Source: Stenotrophomonas maltophilia
GTDB taxonomy: Bacteria; Pseudomonadota; Gammaproteobacteria; Xanthomonadales; Xanthomonadaceae
NCBI RefSeq assembly: GCF_023518235.1
Contig: NZ_CP090423.1
Span: 2,294,001 to 2,358,000, forward strand
DNA: 64,000 nt
Direction of reading: 5' to 3'
Numbering within the stretch: position 1 is the stretch's first letter; every line of letters begins with the position of its first letter. A model generated the notes under the pieces. That model searched no databases, was not told where the DNA came from, and saw only the letters and a program-made list of their open reading frames with translations. The translations under genes and the position numbers were made by a program. Shown in pieces: positions 27,224 to 36,572 of the stretch.

Positions 27224-28594
27224 ATGAACACAACACTCTCGCCCGCCGACACGCACCCGCCGGCCGCCATGTCGATCCTGTCCTCCCGCTACCGCGCCAC
27301 CACCCTCGGCATGGTGGCGCTGGTTGCACTGCATGCGTTCGAGGCGCTGGCGGTGGCCGCAGCGATGCCGACCGTGGCCGAGGCGCTGGACGGCCTGCGC
27401 CTGTACGCGCTGGCCTTTGGCGGCACGCTGGCCACCAGCGTGATCGGCATGACCCTGGCCGGGCGCTGGGTTGACCGCCATGGGCCGGCGCGCCCGCTGT
27501 GGTACGGCCTGGCCTGCTTCGTGCTGGGCCTGCTGCTGGCCGGCTTCGCGATGCGCATGGGCGTGCTGGTGGCCGGGCGCCTGCTGCAGGGCCTGGGCGC
27601 CGGTGCGATCTCGGTATCGCTGTACGTGATGGTGGGCCGCAGCTACCCCGAACACCTGCGACCGAAGGTATTCGCGGCGTTCTCCGCCGGCTGGGTAGTG
27701 CCGTCGATGATCGGCCCGGCACTGAGCGGCCTGATCGTGCAGCACCTTGGCTGGCGCTGGGTGTTCCTGGCGGTGCCGTTGCTGGCGGTTCCGGCGGCCC
27801 TGCTGCTGCGCCCGGCGCTGGCACGCATGCAGCCCAGTCCTGCCGGCAGCGCCGATGATGGAGGCGGCAAGGTGGTGCGCTGGGCCAGCGGTGCCTCGCT
27901 GGCGGCGTTGTTGCTGTATTTCGGCGGCCAGCAGCAGGGATCAGCGGCCCTGCTCTGCATCGGCGTGGCGATGCTGGCGCTGCTGTTCTGCGTGCACCGT
28001 CTGCTGCCGGCCGGCACATTGATGCTGCGCCGTGGCCTGCCCAGCGTGATTGCGCTGCGTGGCATCGCGGCTGCAGCGTTCTTTGCCTGCGAGGCCTATC
28101 TGCCGCTGCTGCTGCAGCGCGAACGCGGGCTGTCGCCCAGCTGGGCCGGCGCCGTGCTCAGCCTCGGTGCGCTGGGCTGGTTCGCCGGTTCATGGCTGCA
28201 GGGCCACCAGCAGCGCGGCTGGTCGCGCCAGCAGCTGCTGCGCACGGGTACGTCATTGATGACCGTCGGCATCGCCGCCACGCTGGCGGTGCTGTTCAAC
28301 GTGGTGCCCCTGCCGGTGTCGCTGCTTGGCTGGGCCGTGACCGGCTTCGGCATGGGCATGATCTACGCCAGCCTGTCGGTGCTGACGCTTTCGCTGTCGG
28401 CGCCGCATGAGCAAGGTGCCAACACTTCCGCGCTGCAACTCAGCGAGGCATTGTCGGTGACCACCGCGCTGGCGGTCTCCGGCGCGCTGTTCGCGTTGTT
28501 CGTGGACAGCGCACCGCACACCGGTTACCTGCTGTGCCTGGCGATCACCTTCGGCCTGGCGGTGCTGGCCACGCTGATCGCAAGACGGGTGTAG
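27224..28594 (+). CDS. mfsA: MFS efflux transporter MfsA, SoxR target
   Basis: This major facilitator of about 456 residues has roughly 14 hydrophobic segments and motif-A-like GRWVDRHGPARP after helix 2. In S. maltophilia a SoxR-controlled MFS pump, MfsA, next to soxR is reported to protect against paraquat; the gene order and SoxR box here match it. The start at 27224 is chosen because the earlier in-frame ATG (27173) lies in the promoter; a later start at MSILSSRY (27269) is also possible. Confidence 0.88.
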   Translation: MNTTLSPADTHPPAAMSILSSRYRATTLGMVALVALHAFEALAVAAAMPTVAEALDGLRLYALAFGGTLATSVIGMTLAGRWVDRHGPARPLWYGLACFVLGLLLAGFAMRMGVLVAGRLLQGLGAGAISVSLYVMVGRSYPEHLRPKVFAAFSAGWVVPSMIGPALSGLIVQHLGWRWVFLAVPLLAVPAALLLRPALARMQPSPAGSADDGGGKVVRWASGASLAALLLYFGGQQQGSAALLCIGVAMLALLFCVHRLLPAGTLMLRRGLPSVIALRGIAAAAFFACEAYLPLLLQRERGLSPSWAGAVLSLGALGWFAGSWLQGHQQRGWSRQQLLRTGTSLMTVGIAATLAVLFNVVPLPVSLLGWAVTGFGMGMIYASLSVLTLSLSAPHEQGANTSALQLSEALSVTTALAVSGALFALFVDSAPHTGYLLCLAITFGLAVLATLIARRV

Positions 28595-28653
28595 CGCCGC
28601 CGGACGTGGTCCTGCGCTACCGGAAGGCGAGCCACGCCCAGCGAACGCAGCGG

Positions 28654-30678
28654 TCAGGGTGTGCTGGCGGCGCCTACATCATCAATGTCCCGATGCAGGA
28701 TGCGGCGCACTTCAAGCACCGCCTGCGGCGTCTCCTGCACGCTGTGCCCGGAGATGATCACCTTCTCCGACAGCGCGCCCGGCAGGTGCGCACTCCAGTA
28801 CGGCACCAGCCCATCGTCGGACTTCTGCACCGGCAATTCCGGCTTGCGCTGGGCGATGATCGAGTGGTACTTCAGGCCGGCCTCGATCGGCAGCTGTGCG
28901 GCCGCCTTCACGAACGGATCGCTGGCCTTGAGGTTGTCGATGCTGTTGGGGATCTTCGGCTTGGCTGTGCCGTCGACCTGCTGTTCGGCCTGCGCCAGCG
29001 CCAGGAACACATCCTCGAACTTGCCGAGGATGGTCAGCGGCAGGCGCACCAGGCGGCCGATCAGGCGCCCGACCTTGTTGCCGGCAATATCGGTGCCCTG
29101 GTGCGGTGCAGCGATGAAGATCGCACGCTCCACGTTCGGCTGCGCCTTGAAATGCAGCAGCGGCCCCAGCTTGTTCTGCACGCGCTTCAGGCGCTCGCCC
29201 TTCAGGTCGTAGTTGGCCAGCAGGTCATTCCACAGCACGTCTCCGGAATCACTGACCAGCAGGCGCGCGAGCACGCCGCCCATGCTGTGGCCGATATAGA
29301 CCATGTCCTTTGATGCACGCGTGCTGCCGTTGGGATCGAAATGCTTCAGCGTGTCGTTGAACGCATTGGCGATCTCGTAGCGGTTCAGTGCGATCGGCGC
29401 ATTGGTCGGGTAATAGACCTGCCACACCTGGAACTGCTGGCGCAGCTCGGGGTCGCCCATGATCTCGTTGGCCAGGTTCACCCACGCTTCGGGGCTGCTG
29501 GCCAGGCCGTGCAGCATGAAGATGATGCGGCGGTTCGGGTCCCACGGCTGCATCAGGTAGATATGCGGTTCGCCGATGCCCTCGCTCATGCCGAACAGGG
29601 TGCGCAGCGACTGCCGGGCGAAGCCACTCTGCGCCAGCCACAGGCCGTAGGCAGCGGTGAAGTTGCCGGCCAGCGGCACCTGTTCGCCATGCAGGGTGAT
29701 GCGCTCGGTGGCTTCGGGCGAATAAGCATCCAGCTCGACCCGGCGCGTGCGCATCACATCGTCCAGGTTGCTGCCCTCGAAGCGCAGCAGCGCGGTGACA
29801 TTGATCGAAGACATCTCGCTGAACTCGGGTACCGAGTCGTCATGCCGATGGCGGCGACCGCGGCGCGAATCGTCTTGGTCATCCGGCGCGCTATCGGCCT
29901 TGGGGCCATCGGGTGCGATCACCGGTGCCACCAGCTTCGGCGGATCCATCACCATCACCAGCTCGGCACCGAAGCCGTCGCGGCGATAGGTGCTGCGCAG
30001 GCCAACGAAGCTCACCGTGCCGGCCGGCACCAGCTGCGCCGGGATGCTCTTCAGGTTCAACTGCTGATAGTTGGAGGCCAATGACCAGCTGCCGACCGAG
30101 AGCGGCTTCGTATAGTCCTCGCCGGCCAATGCCGCCGCACGCGCGCGCACGAACAGCACCACCGCGGCCTTCTCGGCCGCATAGTTGTAGTAGTCGCGCA
30201 CCTGGGTCTGCCGATCCTCGAAGGCGCGGTCGGACGGTGATCGGCCGCTGTAGAACAGGTAGGCATACGCGTAACGCGCCGCTTCCAGCCAGGCATCCAG
30301 CGCCGCGTCGCTCATCGGTGGATCGCCGGCGGCGGTCTTCTTCGGGGTCAGTGCCAGCGCCGCCTTCACCCACAGCTCGGACAGCGCCGACAGCCGCTGC
30401 TCGACGTTGAGGTCATCGGTCATCAGCAGCGTGCTGCGGCAGACCAGGAAGTCCTTCTCGCACTGCGATTCATCCAGGCCCGCCGCGCTGAGCGTCTCGC
30501 GCGCGGCGGGGCTGAGCTTGCCGGTGTTGAGTACGTCGGCACGCTTGTTGACCAGCGAATCGCTGGAGGTGACCTGCTTGACGGTGACCATCGCACAGCC
30601 ACTGCTGCCCAGCAGCAGGAAGGCGGCGAACAACGCCGGCAGCAGGCGCTGCCAGCGGAAGGGGAAGAATGGTGTCAT
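28654..30678 (-). CDS. Lipoprotein with alpha/beta-hydrolase domain
   Basis: The 674-residue precursor has a signal ending LLLGSSGCAMV (lipobox-like). A long N-terminal region of about 400 residues carries an acidic/basic linker (DDQDDSRRGRRHRHDDS), and the C-terminal lipase-like hydrolase has MLHGLASSPEAW as oxyanion region and VYIGHSMGGVLARL with the serine nucleophile. Its ATG overlaps the stop of the upstream DUF4105 gene (TAATG), so the pair is translationally coupled. It is probably an envelope esterase or lipase; the substrate is unknown. Confidence 0.82.
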   Translation of the reverse strand: MTPFFPFRWQRLLPALFAAFLLLGSSGCAMVTVKQVTSSDSLVNKRADVLNTGKLSPAARETLSAAGLDESQCEKDFLVCRSTLLMTDDLNVEQRLSALSELWVKAALALTPKKTAAGDPPMSDAALDAWLEAARYAYAYLFYSGRSPSDRAFEDRQTQVRDYYNYAAEKAAVVLFVRARAAALAGEDYTKPLSVGSWSLASNYQQLNLKSIPAQLVPAGTVSFVGLRSTYRRDGFGAELVMVMDPPKLVAPVIAPDGPKADSAPDDQDDSRRGRRHRHDDSVPEFSEMSSINVTALLRFEGSNLDDVMRTRRVELDAYSPEATERITLHGEQVPLAGNFTAAYGLWLAQSGFARQSLRTLFGMSEGIGEPHIYLMQPWDPNRRIIFMLHGLASSPEAWVNLANEIMGDPELRQQFQVWQVYYPTNAPIALNRYEIANAFNDTLKHFDPNGSTRASKDMVYIGHSMGGVLARLLVSDSGDVLWNDLLANYDLKGERLKRVQNKLGPLLHFKAQPNVERAIFIAAPHQGTDIAGNKVGRLIGRLVRLPLTILGKFEDVFLALAQAEQQVDGTAKPKIPNSIDNLKASDPFVKAAAQLPIEAGLKYHSIIAQRKPELPVQKSDDGLVPYWSAHLPGALSEKVIISGHSVQETPQAVLEVRRILHRDIDDVGAASTP

Positions 30679-31694
30679 TACTGCGGGTCCTGCTCGGTGC
30701 CGGGCACGCCCTGGCGGATCACGGTGGAGAAATGAGCGCCGTCGCCCAGGTCCAGCGCACGCTGGGTGATGCGGGCCTTGTCATGCAGTTCGGCATACGT
30801 CACCCCCGGGGTCAGCGCGCCGACCTCCTGCGCGTACTCGGCCAGATAGCCGGACAGGAGCAGGCGGTAGTCCAGCGGCAGACGCGGCGCGATATGCCGG
30901 GCCAGGTCGAAGACGATGGTGGTGCAGTTGCTGGTCAGCGTGTTGTAGAAGCCCGGCTTCGCATCCAGCTCGCGCGCCTGCGCGATGTAGGCCGCGAACA
31001 GTTCCTTCAGCTGCGCGCGGTCCATGCCATGCAGGCGGTACAGGTAGACATCCTCGCCACGCGCGTTGGTGCGGGTGCGGATGATGTCGGTCTCCTCCGA
31101 GGCGACCAGGGTCATCTCGAATTTGCGGAAGAAGCCGCCCAGCGCCGAGAACGATTCACCGCGTTCCTTGCGGATCTCCAGCGAGAACACCACATGGCGA
31201 CCGTCGTCGAAGCCGAACGAGATCAGCGTGTGGGCAATGGCCGGGCCCATCCAGTACGACAGCACCAGGTCGGCCGAGCGCAGCTGGTCAAGATCGTACT
31301 CGCGGCGCACCCAGCGCGCGTCGTAGTCGGTCTCGCTGCGCCAGGTGAAGTCACGCACGTTGTCCAGCACCACATGGCGGCCGTCGAAAGACACCACATG
31401 CAGGCGCTGGGCAACATCGTCGGCCCATACCCGGTCCTGGCGCGGGGTCAGCAGCAGCCACCACAGCCCGGCCAGCGCCAGCGATGCGCCGAACGCCAGG
31501 CCCAGGCGGCGCGTGCCGTGGCCGCGCGCCACCTGCCACGCGGCCCACAGGGCGGGCAGCAGCCACAGCATCGCCACGCCCGTGGCCAGCCAGCCCGGCC
31601 CTGGCAGCTGATAGGCCAGCAGGCCGGTCACCCACAACGCCGCCAGCGCCATGGCACTTCCTGTCATCCAACGTCCTGCGGCGTTCACTGGCAT
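30678..31694 (-). CDS. DUF4105 (Lnb N-terminal-like) membrane protein
   Basis: The 338-residue product (start MPVNAAGRW at 31694; starts at 31718 or 31730 are possible) has about three N-terminal membrane helices. A periplasmic domain matches DUF4105, with the NTLTSNCTTIVFDLARH segment holding a conserved Asn-Cys-Thr that resembles a papain-like/Lnb catalytic cysteine site. It is coupled to the lipoprotein hydrolase downstream. A joint role in envelope lipid or lipoprotein turnover is an inference. Confidence 0.8.
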   Translation of the reverse strand: MPVNAAGRWMTGSAMALAALWVTGLLAYQLPGPGWLATGVAMLWLLPALWAAWQVARGHGTRRLGLAFGASLALAGLWWLLLTPRQDRVWADDVAQRLHVVSFDGRHVVLDNVRDFTWRSETDYDARWVRREYDLDQLRSADLVLSYWMGPAIAHTLISFGFDDGRHVVFSLEIRKERGESFSALGGFFRKFEMTLVASEETDIIRTRTNARGEDVYLYRLHGMDRAQLKELFAAYIAQARELDAKPGFYNTLTSNCTTIVFDLARHIAPRLPLDYRLLLSGYLAEYAQEVGALTPGVTYAELHDKARITQRALDLGDGAHFSTVIRQGVPGTEQDPQ

Positions 31695-31812
31695 CCTGTG
31701 GCGGTCTTGAAGCCGCATAGTTAGCCACAAGCCGGCTCAGCGTGGCATCTACGGCCCGTTCAGGCCGGCCGGCGCAGGGTCTTGGACCACGTTCCACCAC
31801 ACAGGATCAACA

Positions 31813-32217
31813 ATGGGCATTACGTCCGTGGCCGGTGTTCCGGTCCACCCCCGGCACCGCGCCACCTGCCACTGCGGCGCGGTCGAACTGCTGCTCGATC
31901 TGCCCGATGGCATCGTCGACCCGCGCCGCTGCGACTGCTCGATGTGCCGCCGCCGTGGCGCCATCGCCGCCAGCGTCACCCGCGCAGGCCTGCAGGTGGT
32001 GCGCGGGCAGAACCACCTGCAGCGGTACCAGTTCAATACCCACGTGGCCGAGCACTACTTCTGCGGCGTGTGCGGCATCTACACCCATCATCGCCGGCGC
32101 TCCAACCCCGACCAGTACGGCTACAACGTGGCCTGCCTGGAAGGCATCGACCCGTTCGCGCTGGGCGTGATCCCGGTCAACGACGGGGTCAACCACCCCG
32201 CCGACCGCAACGCCTAG
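31813..32217 (+). CDS. GFA/CENP-V family zinc protein
   Basis: The 134-residue protein has the GFA (glutathione-dependent formaldehyde-activating) zinc-binding pattern: CHCGAV at residues 19-21, CDCSMC at 40-45, and HYFCGVCGIYTHH with Cys84/Cys87. Gene products of this family are usually of unknown substrate, and spontaneous glutathione-formaldehyde chemistry makes the family name unsafe as a function. It is monocistronic. Confidence 0.88.
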   Translation: MGITSVAGVPVHPRHRATCHCGAVELLLDLPDGIVDPRRCDCSMCRRRGAIAASVTRAGLQVVRGQNHLQRYQFNTHVAEHYFCGVCGIYTHHRRRSNPDQYGYNVACLEGIDPFALGVIPVNDGVNHPADRNA

Positions 32218-32387
32218 TGGCGACTGCGCCGCGGCGGTGCGGCGATCTTCTGCCAGGGCGCCATGCCGCTGCGGCCGGCCCGCGCGGGGCGTTTCAGCCA
32301 GGGCCGGCGGGGCATCGCCGGCGGCTCGGCGGCAACCGGGGCGGGCACGGGCCTGCGGCCGGGCCAGAGATGGTCGAGCAGCCACAT
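32214..32387 (-). CDS. Possible small basic Pro/Arg-rich protein
   Basis: A 57-codon frame begins MWLLDHLWPGRRPVP with a good GGAG ribosome-binding site 8 nt upstream and runs to a stop overlapping the end of the GFA gene by 4 bp. The product is basic and rich in Pro, Arg and Trp, with no recognised domain. The start signal is the main support; it could be a chance frame in GC-rich DNA. Confidence 0.4.
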   Translation of the reverse strand: MWLLDHLWPGRRPVPAPVAAEPPAMPRRPWLKRPARAGRSGMAPWQKIAAPPRRSRH

Positions 32388-32478
32388 GGCGGGTCTCCGT
32401 GGGGGACGGGGACGATCAATACTGGGCCCATGGCGGCATGCACGGCGTGATGCGCGGACGACCCCCGGATGACACGCC

Positions 32479-32519
32479 ATTGAGAATCATTTGCATCATG
32501 CGCGATCGGTCCTGATAAT
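32479..32519 (+). promoter_or_regulatory. Fur box over a promoter for the TonB receptor gene
   Basis: ATTGAGAATCATTTGCATCA (32479-32498) matches the Fur consensus in its core GA-AATCATT. It overlaps a -35 TTGCAT (32491-32496), followed 17 bp later by -10 GATAAT (32514-32519), placing initiation about 23 bp before the receptor ATG. Iron-dependent repression is the expected effect. Confidence 0.78.
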
Positions 32520-32548
32520 CCGCGGCGATCTCCTGTGGACCGACCGCC

Positions 32549-34636
32549 ATGCCCGCCCGCCGCACCCTGTTGTCGCTTGCGCTCTGCCTTCCCGCCTGTC
32601 TCACCGCTCCGCTGGCCCTGGCCGATGACGCGCCTGATGCGCGCACCCTGGACCGGCTCAGCGTCGTCGCCGACCGTGCCAGCACCGCGACCAAGACCGA
32701 TACCGCGCTGACCCAGACGCCACAGGCGATCAGCGTGGTCACCCAGCAGCTGTTCACCGATCGCGGCGCGCACAACCTGCAGGAAGTGCTGCGCTACAGC
32801 GCCGGCGTCACCGCCGACGCCTGGGGCCTGGATACCCGCAACGACGCCAGCTCGGTGCGCGGCCTGGACCCGGTGCAGTACCTCGATGGTCTGCGCCGCA
32901 GTTATGGCTTCAGCCCGCTGGCACGACCGGAGATCTACGGCCTGGAACGGGTGGAGGTGCTGCGCGGCCCCTCTTCGGTGCTGTACGGCGCCGGTGCCAC
33001 CGGCGGCATCATCAATGCGATGAGCAAGCGCCCCACCTTCTCCGCGCCCAGCGGCGAGCTCGGCGTGCAGCTCGGCAGCTTCGACCGGCGCCAGCTGCAG
33101 GGCGATCTCAACGGCACGCTGAACGCCGATGGCAGCGTGGCCGGACGCTTCGTCGGGCTGGTACGCGCGTCGAACATGCAGACCGACACGCTCAAGGATG
33201 ATCGCGTCTACCTGGCCCCGTCGATCAGCTGGCGCGGCGAGCGCAGCAACCTCACCCTGCTGGCCAGCTACCAGCATGACAAGACCGGCTCCAGCCAGCA
33301 GTTCCTGCCCCTGGCGGCAACCCTGCTGGCGCCGCCCGGGCGCCGCCTGGATCCATCCACCTTCATCGGCGACCCCGGTTTCGACCGCATCGACTCGCGC
33401 GTCTACAGCCTCACCGCACTGTTCGACCACAGCTTCAACGATGTGCTCAGCCTGCGTTCGGCACTGCGCTACATCGACGGCAGGACCACGCTGCAGCAGA
33501 TGTACGTGGACAGCTACAGCAACCCGGCCGATCCGTTCATCGACGCTGCGCGCCGCGTGGTCAACCGCACTGCCTACGGTACCCGCCCGGACGTGCAGAT
33601 CCTCAGCGCCGACAACGCACTGCAGTTCGACTTCGCCACCGGTGCCTTCCAGCACCTGCTGCTGGCGGGCGTGGATTACAGCCAGTACAAGGAACAGCTG
33701 CAGCGCCTGGATGCCACCGGCACGCCGATCGACATCTACGACCCGGTGTCGGTGGCGCCGACGGTGCGCGGCTGGGAAAGCCAGCCCGACCAGACCTCCA
33801 GCCAGCTGGGCCTGTACGTGCAGGACCAGATCCGCTGGGCCGACCGCGTCTCGCTGGTGCTCGGTGCGCGTCGCGACCATGCGCGCTCCAAAACCGAGGG
33901 CCAGCCCAGCCAGACCGACAACGCCACCACCTATCGCGCCGGCCTGATTGCCGACGTGGGAGCCGGCGTGTCGCCCTACCTGAGCTACAGCGAATCGTTC
34001 CTGCCGGTATCCGGCCAGGACCTGTTCGGCCAGGCCTTCAAGCCGATGCGCGGCCGCCAGGCCGAGGCCGGCATCAAGTGGCAGCCGGCACGCAACCTGC
34101 TGCTGACGATGGCGGCCTATCGCATCACCGAAACCAACCGGCAGACCAACGATCCGGACAACGTGCTGAACGTGGTGCAGACCGGCCAGATCCGCTCCAA
34201 GGGCATCGAGCTGGAAGGCCAGTTCCAGTTCGCCAACGACCTCACCGTCACCGCCGCCGTTGCACGCAACGAAGCCGAAGTCAGCCGCAGCAACTTCGCG
34301 CTGGAAGTGGGCGAGCGCCTGAACGATACGCCGCAGGACCTGGCCTCGGCCTGGGTGTCCAAGGGCTTCCAGCTGGATGATGCCGCACGCCTGCGCCTGG
34401 GCCTGGGCGTGCGCCACGTCGGCAACACGGTCTCGCTGGGCAACGGCGGGCGCATCGTCACCCCCAGCTACACGCTGGCCGATGCACTGCTGGAGGTGCA
34501 GGTAACCGATTGGACGATGGCGTTGAACATCACAAACCTCACCGACAAGCGCTACTACGCACCGTGCCGCACCTTCGGCGACTGCTTCGCCGGCTATCCG
34601 CGCGTGGTCACCGGCACCATCAGCTATCGGTTCTGA
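32549..34636 (+). CDS. TonB-dependent siderophore receptor
   Basis: The 695-residue outer-membrane receptor has a signal peptide ending LAPLALA-like before DDAPDA (about residue 25), and a TonB-box-like stretch LDRLSVVAD. The plug domain holds TPQAISVVTQQ, RGLDPVQYLDG and VLRGPSSVLYGAGATGGIIN. The 22-strand barrel ends GYPRVVTGTISYRF with a terminal Phe. The plug style is that of ferri-siderophore receptors (FhuA/FpvA-like). A Fur box lies upstream. No siderophore synthesis genes are nearby, so it may use xenosiderophores. Confidence 0.93.
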   Translation: MPARRTLLSLALCLPACLTAPLALADDAPDARTLDRLSVVADRASTATKTDTALTQTPQAISVVTQQLFTDRGAHNLQEVLRYSAGVTADAWGLDTRNDASSVRGLDPVQYLDGLRRSYGFSPLARPEIYGLERVEVLRGPSSVLYGAGATGGIINAMSKRPTFSAPSGELGVQLGSFDRRQLQGDLNGTLNADGSVAGRFVGLVRASNMQTDTLKDDRVYLAPSISWRGERSNLTLLASYQHDKTGSSQQFLPLAATLLAPPGRRLDPSTFIGDPGFDRIDSRVYSLTALFDHSFNDVLSLRSALRYIDGRTTLQQMYVDSYSNPADPFIDAARRVVNRTAYGTRPDVQILSADNALQFDFATGAFQHLLLAGVDYSQYKEQLQRLDATGTPIDIYDPVSVAPTVRGWESQPDQTSSQLGLYVQDQIRWADRVSLVLGARRDHARSKTEGQPSQTDNATTYRAGLIADVGAGVSPYLSYSESFLPVSGQDLFGQAFKPMRGRQAEAGIKWQPARNLLLTMAAYRITETNRQTNDPDNVLNVVQTGQIRSKGIELEGQFQFANDLTVTAAVARNEAEVSRSNFALEVGERLNDTPQDLASAWVSKGFQLDDAARLRLGLGVRHVGNTVSLGNGGRIVTPSYTLADALLEVQVTDWTMALNITNLTDKRYYAPCRTFGDCFAGYPRVVTGTISYRF

Positions 34637-34708
34637 GCCGGACGCCTGCAGGCCGGCACCACGGTCCGGCCTGCAGAAGGGCATCTCCCGGTTCGGGGAC
34701 GCGCACTT

Positions 34709-35569
34709 TCAGCCAGCGTTGGCGGTCTCCAGGAAATTGCGCAGCACCGGTGACGGTGCCTCCGGACGCGTGCAGAACTGCAGGGCGAAGCGCGCTGCAT
34801 CGCCTTCCAGCTGGAAATAGACGATTTCTTCCGGACGAAAGCTGGCCATGCTGGCCGGCACGATCGCCACCCCGGCTTCCACCGCCACCAGTGACAGCAC
34901 CGCGTGCATGCCCTGTGCTTCCTGCACCACGTGCGGGGTGAAGCCTGCGGCGGTGCACAGGCCCAGCACCTGCGCATGGAAACCGATGCCTTCGCCCGCT
35001 GGCCAGGATACGAACGGTTCGTCGGCCAGCATCGCCACACTGACCTGCGCTGCGTCGGCCAGTGCGTGTGCACGCGGCAGCGCAATCGCCAGGCGGTCGT
35101 GATCGAAGTCGTGCAGCAGCAGCTCGGCGGCCGGAATCGGTGGAATCAGTAGGCCGACGTCGATGCGCTGCTCCCGCAGCCATTGCTGCTGCTGGCGCGA
35201 GGTGGCTTCGTGCAGATGCAGCTGCACCTGCGGATACTGCTGACGAAAGTGGCGGATCAATCCCGGCAGGCGTCCGTACAGTGCGCTGCCCACGTACCCC
35301 ACACGCAGGCTGCCACAGTGCCCGGCGGCGGCGGCGCGGGTGCGCTGCAACGCCTGCTCGGCCTGCTGCAGGGTGGCCCGCGCTTCCACCAGCAAGGTCT
35401 GCAGGGTGCGGTTGCCGCGCACGATCAGCTCGCTGCCCAACGCGTCTTCCAGACGCCGGATCGCCGCGGTCAGCGGCGGCTGTGACATGTGCAGGCGGGC
35501 CGCAGCGCGGTGGAAGTGCAGTTCTTCGGCCACGGCCACGAACTGGCGGAGCAGGCGCAGGTCGATCAT
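34709..35569 (-). CDS. LysR-family transcriptional regulator
   Basis: The 286-residue protein starts MIDLRLLRQFVAVAEELHFHRAAARLHMSQPPLTAAIRRLE-like, which is the CatR/BenM-type LysR HTH, with an effector domain following. It lies 38 bp downstream of the SDR gene on the same strand, so both are probably in one transcript with the SDR first. An operon rather than divergent layout is less usual for LysR. Confidence 0.9.
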   Translation of the reverse strand: MIDLRLLRQFVAVAEELHFHRAAARLHMSQPPLTAAIRRLEDALGSELIVRGNRTLQTLLVEARATLQQAEQALQRTRAAAAGHCGSLRVGYVGSALYGRLPGLIRHFRQQYPQVQLHLHEATSRQQQQWLREQRIDVGLLIPPIPAAELLLHDFDHDRLAIALPRAHALADAAQVSVAMLADEPFVSWPAGEGIGFHAQVLGLCTAAGFTPHVVQEAQGMHAVLSLVAVEAGVAIVPASMASFRPEEIVYFQLEGDAARFALQFCTRPEAPSPVLRNFLETANAG

Positions 35570-35607
35570 CTGGATGCAGCCGATGGAAACCTGCCTAGCG
35601 TACGCCC

Positions 35608-36489
35608 TCAGCTGCGCACGTCCACGCTGGCGCGGGCGATGGCCGGCCACTGCAACGCCACCGCTTCGATGCTGTCGGCGCTGATCGCGCGCAGATCGCG
35701 TGGGTAGGCCACATGCTCGGCCTCCTGCAGGCGCAGCGCGTGGAACTGCCCGTTGCTCGCGCGCAGCGCCCACCCGCCCTGCAGGCAGCGCGGCGAGGCG
35801 AGGTAGGCCACGCCGTGTGCGACCGCCTCCGGATGCAGTTCATCCGGCTCGCCGTCGATGCCCCACATGCGCGTCTTGGCCACCGGCGACACCGCGTTGA
35901 CCACGATGCCGTGTGTGGCCCCTTCCAGCGCCAGCACATTGACCAGCCCGAGCGCGGCCAGCTTGCCCATCGCATAGGCAGACAGCCCACGCTGTGCGTA
36001 CTGCGGATACAGCGCGCGATCGGAGGTGGTGATGACGATCCGCCCTCCCCCCGCATCGCGCATGGCCGGCCATGCCGCCTGCGCCAGCCACAACGGCGTC
36101 TTCGCCGCCAGGCACAGCATCCGCTCCAATGCCTCGTCCTCAATGGCTTCCAGCGCCTGGTACTCCACCCAACCGGCGTTGTGGATCAGGAAGTCGATAC
36201 GGCCATGCTGCTGCAACAGCGAATGCAGGACAGCGTGACAACCGGCGCGGTCGTCGATCGGTCCGCTTGCGCCCTGCACCGACAGGCCCTGCGCCCGCAG
36301 CATCTCGGCACTGTGCAGGATGCGCTGCGGGTCGCGACCACGGCCATCGGTACCCGCACCCACGTCATGCATCACCACGTGCGCACCGCGCTGGGCCAGC
36401 AGGCGGCTGTAGGCCAGCCCCAGCCCACCGGCGGCACCGGTCACCAGGCCCACCTGGCCCTCAAAGGAAATAGGGGAAATCGGCTGCAT
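35608..36489 (-). CDS. Short-chain dehydrogenase (hydroxyacyl/HSD17B4-like)
   Basis: The 293-residue SDR has GLVTGAAGGLGLAYSRLLAQRGAHVV for NAD(P) binding, FLIHNAGWVEY, the catalytic serine region IVITTSDRALYPQYAQRGL and YAMGK (Tyr-Lys pair). It resembles the dehydrogenase part of peroxisomal multifunctional enzyme type 2. The start at MQPISPISF (36489) is chosen since upstream codons are not conserved-looking. It is coupled to a LysR gene downstream. Confidence 0.87.
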   Translation of the reverse strand: MQPISPISFEGQVGLVTGAAGGLGLAYSRLLAQRGAHVVMHDVGAGTDGRGRDPQRILHSAEMLRAQGLSVQGASGPIDDRAGCHAVLHSLLQQHGRIDFLIHNAGWVEYQALEAIEDEALERMLCLAAKTPLWLAQAAWPAMRDAGGGRIVITTSDRALYPQYAQRGLSAYAMGKLAALGLVNVLALEGATHGIVVNAVSPVAKTRMWGIDGEPDELHPEAVAHGVAYLASPRCLQGGWALRASNGQFHALRLQEAEHVAYPRDLRAISADSIEAVALQWPAIARASVDVRS

Positions 36490-36572
36490 CCGCCCAGCTT
36501 CAACCAGGAGCGACGGCGCTGGCCAATACCGTTGGCCACCCACCACGATACGCCCACGCTATCGCCAGAAGA

